This document shows, one piece after another, positions 1 through 10,859 of a DNA stretch of 64,000 nt. The notes under the pieces were generated by a model, which saw only the letters and a list, made by a program, of their open reading frames with translations, ran no database searches and had not been told where the DNA came from. Both the position numbers and the translations under genes were made by a program. Origin of the DNA: Cladochytrium replicatum (taxonomy: Eukaryota > Chytridiomycota > Chytridiomycetes > Cladochytriales > Cladochytriaceae); NCBI GenBank assembly GCA_025526935.1, contig JAHLKD010000050.1, forward strand, positions 306,947 through 370,946, given 5' to 3'. Within the stretch, counting starts at the first letter, position 1, and each line of letters begins with the position of its first letter.

Positions 1-3000
1 CCACAACCTGAATATGAAACTGACCGTGATCGGAGTGGGATTGAACATGAGATGGCCATTGATGTTAATAAGGATGCACAAGTGCACACAGGTGATGTTT
101 TGACGAACGAGGGAGAGGAAGTAGTTCATGTGAACAACAATCCAGAGTTAGCACCTCCTTCTCCAGTAGATCAAGAGCCTTTATCAGATGAAGCACATAT
201 TGAAATACCACATGCAGCCGAGCTACATGAGGAAGCTCAGGAGCCAGGAGCTGGGACTATTGGAGGCGATAGCTCGTTGATTGCAGCACAGAAGGATGAT
301 CTGGTGACTGATTCAGCTCCTTTTCCGGATGGTATTCAAACCAGAGAAGAAGGCGTAGGTAATGTGAAAGCAGAAGAAAATGGCCCTTCTCACCAACACG
401 AGGGAGAAGATCAACTTAATGCGAACGATGCCACTGTCCATGTATCAACGAACACGCAAACCGAAGTTGAAGTAGGGTCAGAGGATAAAGAACTGACCAG
501 AACGGATCAAACTCAAGGATCTGCCACAACAACTGAAGTATCGGCTGCCCAACATTCTGGCACACATACGAAAGTCCCACCCGCTTTTATGGGAGAAGAA
601 GCTATACAATCGCAGCCGGACGCAATTCCGCATGCTAATGTCATTGACATCACAGAGGTACAGGAGGTTGTAAGATATAAAGACACCGAAGCTTCAAAGG
701 AAATTGCAATGGGTAAGGAATCTGGTGGGATGGACGAGCCTCAGGAAAATACGCCGGCTGAAACTGATTTAAATGCTCAAGCATATTCAAATGAACCGGC
801 TGCTGAGCATCTGGAGGGCGAAGCTCAGAAAGAGCCATTATCAGAACCTATTGCCCGGACAAATATCAGTCCCACATCAGACGAAAACCATACAGCTATA
901 GATGAGATTTCAAAAGAATTGGATATTGGAATAACTGACTATGCCCTCAATGACGGTACACAGTATGAGAACGACTTTGCACCTGCCGATGGTCATACGC
1001 CTGTCGATTACCACGATGAATCGTTTGAGGCACATGAAATTGTCGAATATACAAACGCACTGCACCCTGTGGAAGGGGAAGGGTTTCAGAACATTACCAA
1101 CGAGGAATCTAGTGAACCTTCGTACGAGGACGATTCATTCGAACCACATAGGGCAAATGAATTAGTTGATGCGCTGAACACATATGGTGATCATTTCTTG
1201 GAAAAAGAACATGAAACAACGGGTGAGATTAGCTCCCATGCCATGATGGAAAATAACAGTCCGTCCACTTATTCAGATAACTATGCACTGGGAGATGTGC
1301 TCCCAGATAACGGTGGCACATACTCAGATAACGAGCCTGAGCGAAGTGCAGCACTTGAAGCTCTCCGATTCGCAGTGGCGGATCAAGTACAGAGCTACGA
1401 TGCTGACGAGGTTGCACATGATGATGACCATGGCTACGAAAACGACTTTTCCGAGGGACACAATGATAACTCGCGTACTTTGGCTTTGCAAACGCTTATC
1501 AGCTTAGCTCAGAGTGATGGTACCTACAGTAACCCGTCAGCCAATGCTCTTGAAATTGCGTCGGTAGGTTCGTTCTTGGCATCTTGCCTTCGTAAATCGT
1601 CAGTTCTTTCTGATGGGACAGTCCTGGACAAGTATATGGAAGCAGTTGCGGATCAATTTGAAGAGTTTTCCGCAGATCTTAGGGGTTGTGCCGATAGAGG
1701 TGAAGGACCCCATATAGCGCTCTTGGAGTGTCTTGCATTCATGGCATCAGGGTTGTATAATGCTGCATCGGAGCTACCAGGTGGTGCGTTCGATGAATCA
1801 GGAGCTTATGCTGCAGATACTACTGGAGAGGATTTCGCAGACTTTGATCAGTTCATGGATGAAAAGCCTGACCAGCCCGCAATTAACCAAGATCAAAATG
1901 TAGATCATTTCGAGACCTTCTGGGAACACAACCCTGCAGAGAAAGAGCTCAGCCGGTCTTCAGAAAATCACTCACAAACCTCTTACGGATCTCATGGAAA
2001 GACCTATGCCGATGATGCAGCCCCTGTGGATCACAAACCCCCGTTAACGACTTCCATTAAAACTGCATCAAAAGAGCGAATATTACCAGAGCTTCCGAAA
2101 GCCAAAAACCTGACGGGATCACGAGTACAAAGCCCAGCCCAATCGGTATCTCATACTTCCCTCCCCCAAGTTACAAACACAGGTAGCAGGCAAAGCAGTG
2201 TTCAAAATAGCGAAAGAAAATATAAGGAGGAGCCACGACCACCTGCTGGAGAACGCACTTCAAGGCAACAGTGTCCGCGGGGAAGACTAAGTAGAGTGAA
2301 TAGCGAACACCAAGGGAATGCACAACCGCATGTGAGTTGTAGAGTCAACTTGTGCACAATTTATGTAACTTTCTCTAGATGTCCGGTGCAAAGGTCGAAA
2401 AGAAACGTTTAGATTCAGAATATTTCTCTTTGGTTGCCAGCCTTCGACGAGAAGTTGCTCAGCTGAAGTGCGCTGGAAAAAATCGGGAAGCAGTGTTAGC
2501 AGTCCTCAAAGATAAAGAGCGACAGTTAAAGGATGTAAGACAATGAGTCGTGGGCATCAAATGGAAACTAATGTATGCACAGGCACTTGATGCTGCTCGT
2601 GATAGTGTGAAGGACAATCTGGACAAAAATACAAGAATCCTTCTGGATCGACAGAAAACAGTGAGGAAGCTTACTCTTTAGATTGTTCAGAATGTATTGA
2701 GGTTTGTTTAGGCGTATCAAATACTCGTTGCGAAGTTGCGCCGCGAATTCCGACGGTTGAAATTCCAGAGAAACTCTCTCGCAGATCCGTTGATCGAGGT
2801 TGACTAACAAGAGACCTGTGGAACCTTTTGCTCAAATTTTTATATTAGGTCAAGTACTTCCCATATTTGCCACGAACACCTTTTGGAACCTCAGCCCGAA
2901 AACCACCTCTTGGGATAATTGGAAATCTTCCACCCAGATCCGCCGACTATTTTTCATTAAATCCCCCGCCCCCTACAGGAAATCACCCTGATAGCGGTAA

Positions 3001-3750
3001 TCGTTGGTGGTGGGGTGCCGGACCAAATCTGTCGTCTCATAGTAAGTTAACAAATTTTTAATCAGAGACGGGATGGGATCAATCTGATGTTTGGGCGTTT
3101 TAGTGCCTCCTCCGCGACCCAAAACGGCTCCTTCTTCAACAGCACCAATTCCTCCAGGATACGTAAGAGCTGCAAGGAAAGTGCGACCTCAGACGCAAGC
3201 AGAGGCTGCGAATCTAGAATATTTGTTTCATCCCACCCCACCATCACTGCCTCCGAAACTAGTAAACCTTCATCGATTCCCCTATGCGAAAGCTGAGAGT
3301 AACGGACAGAAACGAAGTGATTCGCCGACCACTGCTGTGGAAGGGGATCCCCAGCTCAATACCGTCCACAAGAATGAGAAAAGTGTGATGCCACCAAAGC
3401 ACCATCAAGCTTATTCTTCCTCAGTGGGAGATCAGATTTGCGTTGTAATAAAGGGTGAAAAAAGCACTGGTGAGCACATCTGCGGCAGCTGTCGTTCTTC
3501 TCTAACCCAAACAAGGAACACTTCAGTACCTCGGAGAGTTCGATGCATTTCCGTCCTCAGGCTTGTGGGCTGGCATTCGATTGGACCAGGCAGGTGCGAT
3601 AAGTTGGACTTTGTGAATCTGGCAAAGTTGACCTGCTCTTTAGTTGGAAAGCACGACGGTGTAGTGAGGGGAAAGCGATATTTTAATTGCGAAAACGGTC
3701 ATGGGTTGTTTGTGAAAGCCGAAAAGGTTATCCCAATACAACAGGTTTAG
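1..3750 (+). CDS. Coiled-coil CAP-Gly domain protein, 5' partial
   Basis: Predicted microtubule-associated protein; CAP-Gly domains bind the C-terminal EEY/F tails of tubulin and EB proteins. The reading frame is already open at base 1, so the true start lies upstream; the first ATG inside is at 52. About 775 residues of acidic, low-complexity sequence come first, with short repeats built on TYSDN and on Y-x-D/E-D/E-S-F-E-x-H. Short basic coiled-coil exons follow (2379-2534, 2583-2660, 2712 to about 2803), then a proline-rich exon ending 3041. The last exons (3104-3469, 3516-3593, 3644-3750) encode a complete CAP-Gly domain with GTLQYLG, WAGIRLD, GKHDG and the groove signature RYFNCENGHGLFV. 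Introns 2332-2378, 2535-2582, 2661-2711, 3042-3103, 3470-3515 and 3594-3643 have GT..AG ends and keep frame. The junction between about 2804 and 2848 is unresolved because its only donor (GTTGAC) is weak. Domain call is secure; gene identity (CLIP, dynactin or tubulin-cofactor type) is open. Confidence 0.82.
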
Positions 3751-3890
3751 AAACAGGGTGTGTCTTTCGTTAAATGGAGTCTCCCTTCACTATTATGTAT
3801 CATTTGTCTTTGATTTGTCGATGTCTCCCCACACGTATACGTCACATTGATTGGGTTACAAAGTCGTTCTTTCACGCAGAGATGGCAGTA

Positions 3891-5163
3891 CAACCGACTC
3901 ATGACGAAGTAACGAAGAAAGTTTTGTTTGTTAATTGCAATTGACCTTAACCATTATGTCCTATTAGTCCATCTGTGCAGTCAAGTGTCCGGTTACTGCT
4001 CAGTATCCTGCGCCAGTTGAGCTTGAGACAACACTCGGAAACGAGGGCACCCCACGAGCCAACATCGCTTGCGCTCAAGAAGTCCACAATGGTCCTCCCG
4101 ATACTATCCGTCATCTTGCGGTACTTCAACAACATCTGGAGCTCCTCGACAGAGATAAAAACGGTACGTTTGCTTTCTGGTCGATGTAGTCTCGAACTGC
4201 GCGAACACTGGACCCAACCTTCATCATTGAACAACATCACGCTTCTTCCAGACATTACTAAACAACATCACGCTTCTTCCAGACATTACTAAACAGAGTG
4301 CTGAAATTATTCAATGATGACCTCTGCGCTGGTGCTGCAAAGTAAGTGTATCTTGTATTGTTACATGATCAAATGTAAGGGTCCTCGATGTCTGATCCGT
4401 GGATCTTAGTTGGTTGATCTTATCGCGTTCCCGTCGGTATTATCTGGAATCGTCATTATTGATTTTCATTATTCCACATACTCATAGACCAACCACGCGC
4501 TTATATATATCCTGGATGTGATCTAGGGACCCCAGCGCTCTTTTTGCTCAATCAACAACTCCGCAAGACCCTCCCGTGTGCCCGACTGCTACACTGGCTG
4601 TTTTCTTTGGCCGCGTCATTTGTCATCAACCAATGTTCTTTTGGTTCTCCCAGTGATTCGGTGAGCACTGGATAACACTTTTCCCGATCGCGATAACCGC
4701 TCATAATAAAGGACTCTTGGATACTCAACACCTCTATGTTATAAACTCTCACAGACTGAAATTAAGTTCTGACCCTGATGCATACCATGTAAGGAGTTAG
4801 TCTATTTGAAGATGCATTTTTGTTATCTTGAAACTAGGAAGAGGGACACTTTGTGCCTGAGAATATTTTTGTGTTTAGTCTGTCGGAGAAATGGTTTTCA
4901 CATTTCCATCTGTTAGTTCGAAGGACTGTTTTTGAAATTCGACAAGGAGAACAAAAGCACACTCTCTTTCAACGAATTACTCGAGATGACCAAATCGATG
5001 CGCAACATTGGGACTTTGTCAGCACTACCACAATGAAACTCCAATGGCTCACACTTTACCGTTTATACCGCAAGATGGAAAGATTCACAAAGAGTCCCGT
5101 TCCCATTTTGACAAGCGTCTTTAAGGATGGTACGCTGTTTTACCAAATCGAGCATCAGCTTTA
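3891..5163 (+). pseudogene. Caleosin (peroxygenase) pseudogene
   Basis: Remnant of a caleosin, a calcium-binding haem peroxygenase of lipid bodies. Recognisable pieces in order are an EF-hand segment (about 4115-4160, LQQHLELLDRDKNG), a piece resembling the phosphate-binding WIPDP..I region (about 4670, reading WITLFPIAITAHNKG), EEGHFVPEN (about 4850), FDKENKSTLSFNELLEMT (about 4945) and the C-terminal block KLQWLTLYRLY..FKDGTLFYQIE (about 5035-5155). The pieces lie in different frames: a shift is needed between SMRN and WDF near 5010, and another inside the C-terminal block, where DGKIHKESRSHFDK is in one frame and GTLFYQIE in another. A 31-nt tandem duplication (4230-4260, 4261-4291) falls just after the EF-hand. 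The two frame breaks sit inside conserved sequence, so splicing does not rescue the gene. Sequencing error cannot be excluded for single indels. Confidence 0.65.
4230..4291 (+). repeat. 31-bp perfect tandem duplication
   Basis: Two adjacent identical 31-nt copies beginning AACAACATCACG, inside the decayed caleosin just downstream of its EF-hand exon. The unit is not a multiple of three, so within an exon it would break the frame. Confidence 0.9.
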
Positions 5164-5348
5164 AAAGAGTCGGCACGCAGGAAGGCAGAAAAGGGGAAGC
5201 GGGAATGTTTGAAAGAATGCCTCTCTTGGGTACCAAAGTTACGCCAACTCATCAAAAGGAATAGTGATCCATTGCAGATTGAAGTCTTGCACATAACTTT
5301 TGCGTGAGTTGGCGACATGAATGTGTCTGAATACTCTGGCATACTTTA

Positions 5349-6755
5349 TTATACTCCAGTCTGGTAAACATTCAATGTACAGTCATCTGATACGGATGCA
5401 AGTTTGGACCCATCCTCATTATAAGCGACACCCCAAACCTTAAAAATAAGTAAGCAAACGAACTTCGAAACCTGTGAAGTAGCCTACTTGGTCAGTATGA
5501 GAGTCAAAGGTGTGTACACATTGTTTGCTATCAGCATCCCAAATCTTCACTCGTTTATCACTGGACCTAAGTGTATCCTTGTGGGTCAGATATATCTGCC
5601 AAATTCAACTAGGCATACCCTGATGCAAAGTGCCTTCCGTCTGGACTGTACGAAACAGAAAGAACCCAAGACGTATGCGCGCTCATTGTTGAAATTGGAT
5701 TTCCACTATGTCTAAATTGGAAATTTAGTAAACGTAAACTCTTGAGAGTAAGTTCACTGACGAATCATAAAGATTGATTCGCTTGTCATCAGATGCGGTA
5801 ATCCAGTGGCGTCCCTCTGGTGAAAAGGAGATCGATCTCACCGCCATTGCATGGCCTGCGCAAAGGATTAACTTCGATTTGGATTGAATGCAATCTTCCA
5901 AACCTTGAATGGTGTGAATAAGTTTTCCTGTGACAACGTCAAACATGTAAACTGCTCCGTTCTCTGACCCCGCGACCAGCTGACTTCCATTTGGTGAGTA
6001 TGCAACCGACATAATGAATTTCCCCTTTGTCTCAAGCGGCCGGATCTCCTTTTCCCCGGTATCCACATTCCATATATTAATTGCTCCAGAATGAGAACCA
6101 GCAGCGATGAAACGACCGTCCGGAGAAAAAGCAGCTGTCCAAGCTTCAACTGTCGTCCAAAACTATTTAACGGTTATTTGGTGGACCTCTTTTCATGAAT
6201 CACCTGGTCCGGGATCAATGACTTTGGCGACTGAGTTCGCTTGCAAACTCCAAAGTCGAATTTGGCTGTCCAGTGATGTCGATACTGCCACTATGACAAA
6301 ATGTTACCAACGAGTCGAATTGCACAAGCAAAAAGAACTCACTTGTGCCTTGAGAATTTACGTCAACCGATACAATTCCGAGCTGATGGCCTTCAAGCGT
6401 GCAAAGCGGAAGGACATCGTCCTTTTTGTCACCTCCAATGCGATCTTTCGCTGGCGACGTCAAGTCCCCATGCCTGAGATAGTTTCATGAGAAAAAGCCT
6501 TTCACGCTCATTATCACCAACCAGACTTTCAACGTGTCATCCACAGATCCGGTCACAATCCTGTTCGAGCGTTTAGACCATGCGACAGCCCAAACACCAT
6601 CCTCGTGAGCTGAAGGTCGATTCAGAACGCGAATCGAAGAGACGACAGCTTAATTCTCTTACCGTTTTTGATCGACTTGACGAGTTGAGGCTGCAGAACA
6701 GAGATCCGGTCAAGAAAAGTACAAGTCTAGATTCTCACCAAGCACTCACAACCAT
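5349..6755 (-). CDS. SKI8: Ski8/WDR61 WD40-repeat protein
   Basis: WD40 scaffold shared by the Ski complex (cytoplasmic 3'-5' mRNA decay with the exosome) and, in many eukaryotes, the Paf1 elongation complex. The spliced product begins MVPQLVKSIKNAHEDGVW, aligning with the Ski8 start. Diagnostic stretches include SVDDTLKVW, LEGHQLGIVSVDV, SLDSQIRLWSLQ, TKGKFIMSVAYSPNGSQL, GHAMAVRSISFSPEG, HTSWVLSVSYSPDG, SSDKRVKIWD and the final DQVWGVAYNEDGSKLASVSDD. The first coding exon is only six bases (6750-6755, ATGGTT), followed by exon 2 (6663-6690) and exon 3 from 6609 downwards; introns are about 45-60 nt and in frame. The product ends Y-Q-T-G-V and stop TAA. All expected propellers are present and I see no disruption. 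It lies tail-to-tail with the caleosin remnant. Confidence 0.85.
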
Positions 6756-6860
6756 CACGATACTAAGCCATTATTGGAAAAAACGATTTTGATATTCAAC
6801 AAAGAACGCTAAAGATTTCTCCAGATTCCATCCCATGGAATTTGGATTGAATAGACGCCA

Positions 6861-9800
6861 TCAATTATGCCTGATTTCGATGTTAGGATCACTTGTGATC
6901 TTCATATTTAAATGTGCGAACAAACCTCGACATCGCTGTATTGAAACTAGTTAGGACCAAATCTCAAAGAAAGTTGATTCTTTACTCACTTCCATCATCG
7001 CTCGTGATGGTGGATCCTCGATAAGCTGAACCGCCTTCTTGAAGTGAGCAATCGCTGTTTGCCAGTTTGTGGATCTATACTCTGCTAACCCAAGCTCATA
7101 GCAAATGAAGGAGGTCATAGTGTCATGTGGCAACTCATCATCTAAGTTTCCAACGACCTCATATAACGTTAATTCTTTTGAACGTCCCGGAATCGCAACC
7201 TGGTCGATCTCACGTATATGAAACTTGTCTTTTACTTCGTCACGAGTTCGGTCGCACACAATGATCGAGATTCCATAGACTTTTGTCGCGTTTTCAATAA
7301 CCCACCCGGTTTTGACCGTCTCTGAGTTTTTGTGAGCTTCTTGTAATCAGATGGTTGGGATGTTCACCTCCAATCACCGTATAATCCATTCGCCTAGATG
7401 AACCGATCCTTCCGCACACCACTTTCCCAGTGACGATCCCAATTCCCATCTTCAATTGGGGCATTCCGGATCCAAGGTTTCTCTTATTCATAGTGTCGAG
7501 TCCCTGCTTCAGTCGAAGAGCACAGAGCACTGCCTTCGTACAATCATTGCTACTAGGAAATGGTGGTCCAAAAATTGCCATTGCCGCATCACCGATGAAC
7601 TTGTCGAGTAATCCTAAAATTCGAGTTATGAATGCGTAGTGACAAGCAGCACTCCATCGAACCCTCCTCTGCTAATATAGCATCCGCTACTTGTGTATAA
7701 TGCTCATTGAGTAGCGCAACCACATCAGTTGGGTCCATTGACTCCGAGAGGCCGGTAACTACCTCAAGTTTTAGTCAATGCAGTGTTTTACGCTCATTAC
7801 TAACAGTTCCGAATGTTTGCAAAAAGCACCGAAGCTTTCTGCCGCTTCCCATCAACAAGTCCCACTGGATCATCGTTCATAGCACGATGCACAAGCTCTG
7901 GCGGCATATATCTTTAAACCGTAAGAAATCCGAGTTAAAATAGAAACCGTCTGCAAACCTTGCCATTGCATTCATAAGCCGCTTTTCATCAGTTATTTCT
8001 TCCAAGACAATGACAACCCCAGCGGCAGTCGAGCTAGGAGCTTTCGATGCTGTAATCGAAACTTCCTCTGACTCGATATTGGCAAAGCGTGAGTCTTCCT
8101 CCTCCGTTTCCGCATTTATGGGAGATATCCAGTAATTGATATAATAAGTCATGCCGTTCAATCGCAGCTCATAGTCTTGTGCTGTGACCGTCAGGTTGGG
8201 AAGCAATATTGATTCGGGAAGGGCGATCGATGGAATATCGCCAGAAATCTGGTAGGTCCGTCTGATATCTGCAACGAACGTCTGATTCTCGTCCCCAAGC
8301 CATGACTCATAAGAGGTATTTCGCATTTGCGCTAGAAAGTGCTCGAATCCGAATTGTTGCGGATGATTAATCGACATCTAAAAATTGTATGAACATCTAA
8401 GCACAATGGGACAAACTGATTCATACCAAGCATCCTGCCGCATCAAGAGATATTACAACAGTACTCATACTTTGTAGAACTTTAGCAAGGTAATTTCTGG
8501 TGCTTGATGTTTCCTGGAGGGTCAGCTGCAGTGCCTTGAATAGAATTGATTTCTCTATCGTGACTGCCGCTTAATGTATCGATGAGTAATGTTGCTTTTG
8601 AACACACTATCTGAAAGATTACCCAGAGAAGAGAATGCAAGCAAAAGCATCTGATCGTCTCGAGTAAAGGACTGGTTTTCGGGAAGCTTGTTGATGATTT
8701 GTGTCACTCCTATAATTTCTCCTTGTGTATTTTTCATGGGCATACACAGGATATTGCGTGTACGATACCCAGTTTTGCGATCGACAGCAGGATTGAAGCG
8801 CTTGTCCTTGTATGCTGCTTTTTGTGAGGTGCAGAATCATTGGCGGTTCAAGAAGTTACCATTTGGAATATTGAGAATCTCTCCCGTTGTGGCGACATAG
8901 CCTAAACGTATTCGCTTTCATTTGGTCTTCTTCTTATTCACGACCTTACCAGCAATACCCTTCGAAAGAGGAATTCTGATCTCTCCCGCACCCTGAGCCA
9001 GTGTTGACCACAGCTCTCCACGCTCTTTATCCACCATGAAAAGTGCACAGCGCTCGGCGTTTAGAAGCTCTTGCGCAGTCTGCATTATAACACTAATGAG
9101 GTCTGGAGCGATGATAAGTTGTTTCAGATGGTGGAAGCAAACAGCAAAGCATACCACCGAGATCTAATTCCGAAGACATTAAAGAAGCGGTGTTCAAGAG
9201 AACTCTGATGTCATCAGTCTTTCTTAAAGATTCTTCACGAATCGTCAACTGGTTCAGAAGCATTCCCCACAGGTTGCTCAGCGCTCCAATCATAAATTCA
9301 TCTTCAGCGTCAAAGAAAGGTGGCTGATCGTGAACTTTGTTTACAACCTCAATGGAACCGAGAACTCTTGTGTTGTCGTTAACGACTGGAACGGCCAGAA
9401 TGCACTCAGGCTCTCCACCAAGATACTTGTTCCGGTAGACCGAATCAGCGGCTTCATTCCACTGTTCCGAATTCTTCACATTGTATACACTAACGACTTC
9501 TCCTTTGACGAACACATGGTTTCCGCAATACAGCTTCATGGGCAAAAATGAGATTTTCCCACGACTTTCACCGTCTCGCTTCTCGGATCGCTGTTCTGAG
9601 GAGGAAACCATAGGTGTACATATGCGAGATGGCAAATCTGGATGTGGAACCAATCCACCGGGTGAAATAATCCAAGAGCTAGCCTCAGCTGTTGCTGTTC
9701 CTGTGGCTTCGTTAAAGGTGTACAACGTTGCATGACTGCCACTGGTGACAGATAACACAACTTCAACGAGATACTTCATGCAGATGGTGATGTCTGGCTC

Positions 9801-10806
9801 GATAGCAATCTTGCGAAATGATTGCATTATCGAGTGAAGTTTTTGGATACGCATGCTAACAAACTCAACAAATTTTTTGGTTGCCGTTGGTCCACCAATT
9901 GACAACTGCTTCGCTAGTGATTCATGAGTGTATTGCTTGTTGAGAAGCTTGATATACATATTTGTGTTCATATGGGAGGTAGGATGATGAAAATCTACCC
10001 CTTCTACAATTTGCTTCATAGATTCCTCTGACTGCACATCATGCCCTGTTTTGAGAGCATCACTCTCCCAACTTTGGGGATCCGTTATCACGCTGTGTCC
10101 CCTGGTATTTTCAAAGATTATATCGCAAGTAAACCGCCAATTCACAAAAATCGCAGGTTACCTGACATCAATAAAGGGAAGCTTTCCCATATCACCTCCG
10201 AATGCGACAGGGGCGCGGGAAATGGGCAGCTGCCATTTTGCCTCGCCTAACAATGAATATGAATGCCAATGCGTAACTTAAATTGCTTACCTTGCTTCCG
10301 CGGAGATAAATTAGCAGAATACTTTGTTGGGATATCTGACGCATGTACCATAACCTTGAACAATCAAACTGAGTTTGGTAGCATCGCATTGCCAATTATC
10401 AACATACTTGACCAGGAGAATTGGGGTACTGTGAGAACTTCAAATTGAGCATCGAGCAAATATAATCAATTTGTTTGGTAGAAGAACGATTGATTAATCC
10501 TTTGAGAAGCAGATTACGCTGCATGTCGCTCATTCCCAAATAAGCAGCCCATGTGTTCTGAATTATGTTGTGAGATTCAAAGGCTCCTCCCACAGGGGTA
10601 GCTCCAGATGCTGCCGTGGCGGCTGCAACGGCCGCAAAAGCTGCATCAACAGAACTGGACAGTGGTGCACCTTCTTTGAGTGGGGGCTGCGTTCGTGCCA
10701 TAAATATTTGGAGCTTTGGAAGAGCGCTAGTTTCCTGCACAGATCCAAGTCCTGCAGGACTCCCACGAAGCCGGCCTTTACTCTGATCTGCTTGGATCAT
10801 GGCCAT
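6861..10806 (-). CDS. Class III adenylyl cyclase-like protein, GAF-GAF-PAS-cyclase-TPR
   Basis: Soluble multidomain cyclase. From the N-terminus: a low-complexity Ala/Pro leader (start ATG at 10806), a conserved stretch with PAPVAFGGDMGKLPFID, a first GAF domain (about 9100-10000), a second GAF (about 8570-9160, with AERCALFMVDKE and LSKGIAGKVV), a PAS domain (about 7950-8510, NYLAKVLQSMSTVVISLDA), a class III cyclase domain (about 7100-7860) and a single TPR-like helix pair (AEYRSTNWQTAIAHFKKAV). The catalytic domain has LDKFIGDAAMAIFG (second metal Asp and the Lys of adenine recognition) and RRMDYTVIG (adenine-selective Asp). Two key positions look altered: the first metal Asp of LFxDIRxFT reads LFANIRNFT, and the VNLASR transition-state motif is not visible in my splice reading (EAHKNSE instead). 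It may be regulatory or inactive, or those exon joins may be wrong. The start lies only 53 bp from the stop of VPS15 in tandem. GAF/PAS-linked cyclases fit a zoosporic fungus better than an ascomycete. Confidence 0.75.
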
Positions 10807-10859
10807 TTGTGATTATCATATGCTGCGCCCCGCCGCCGGAAATATATTTGATCAAAAAC

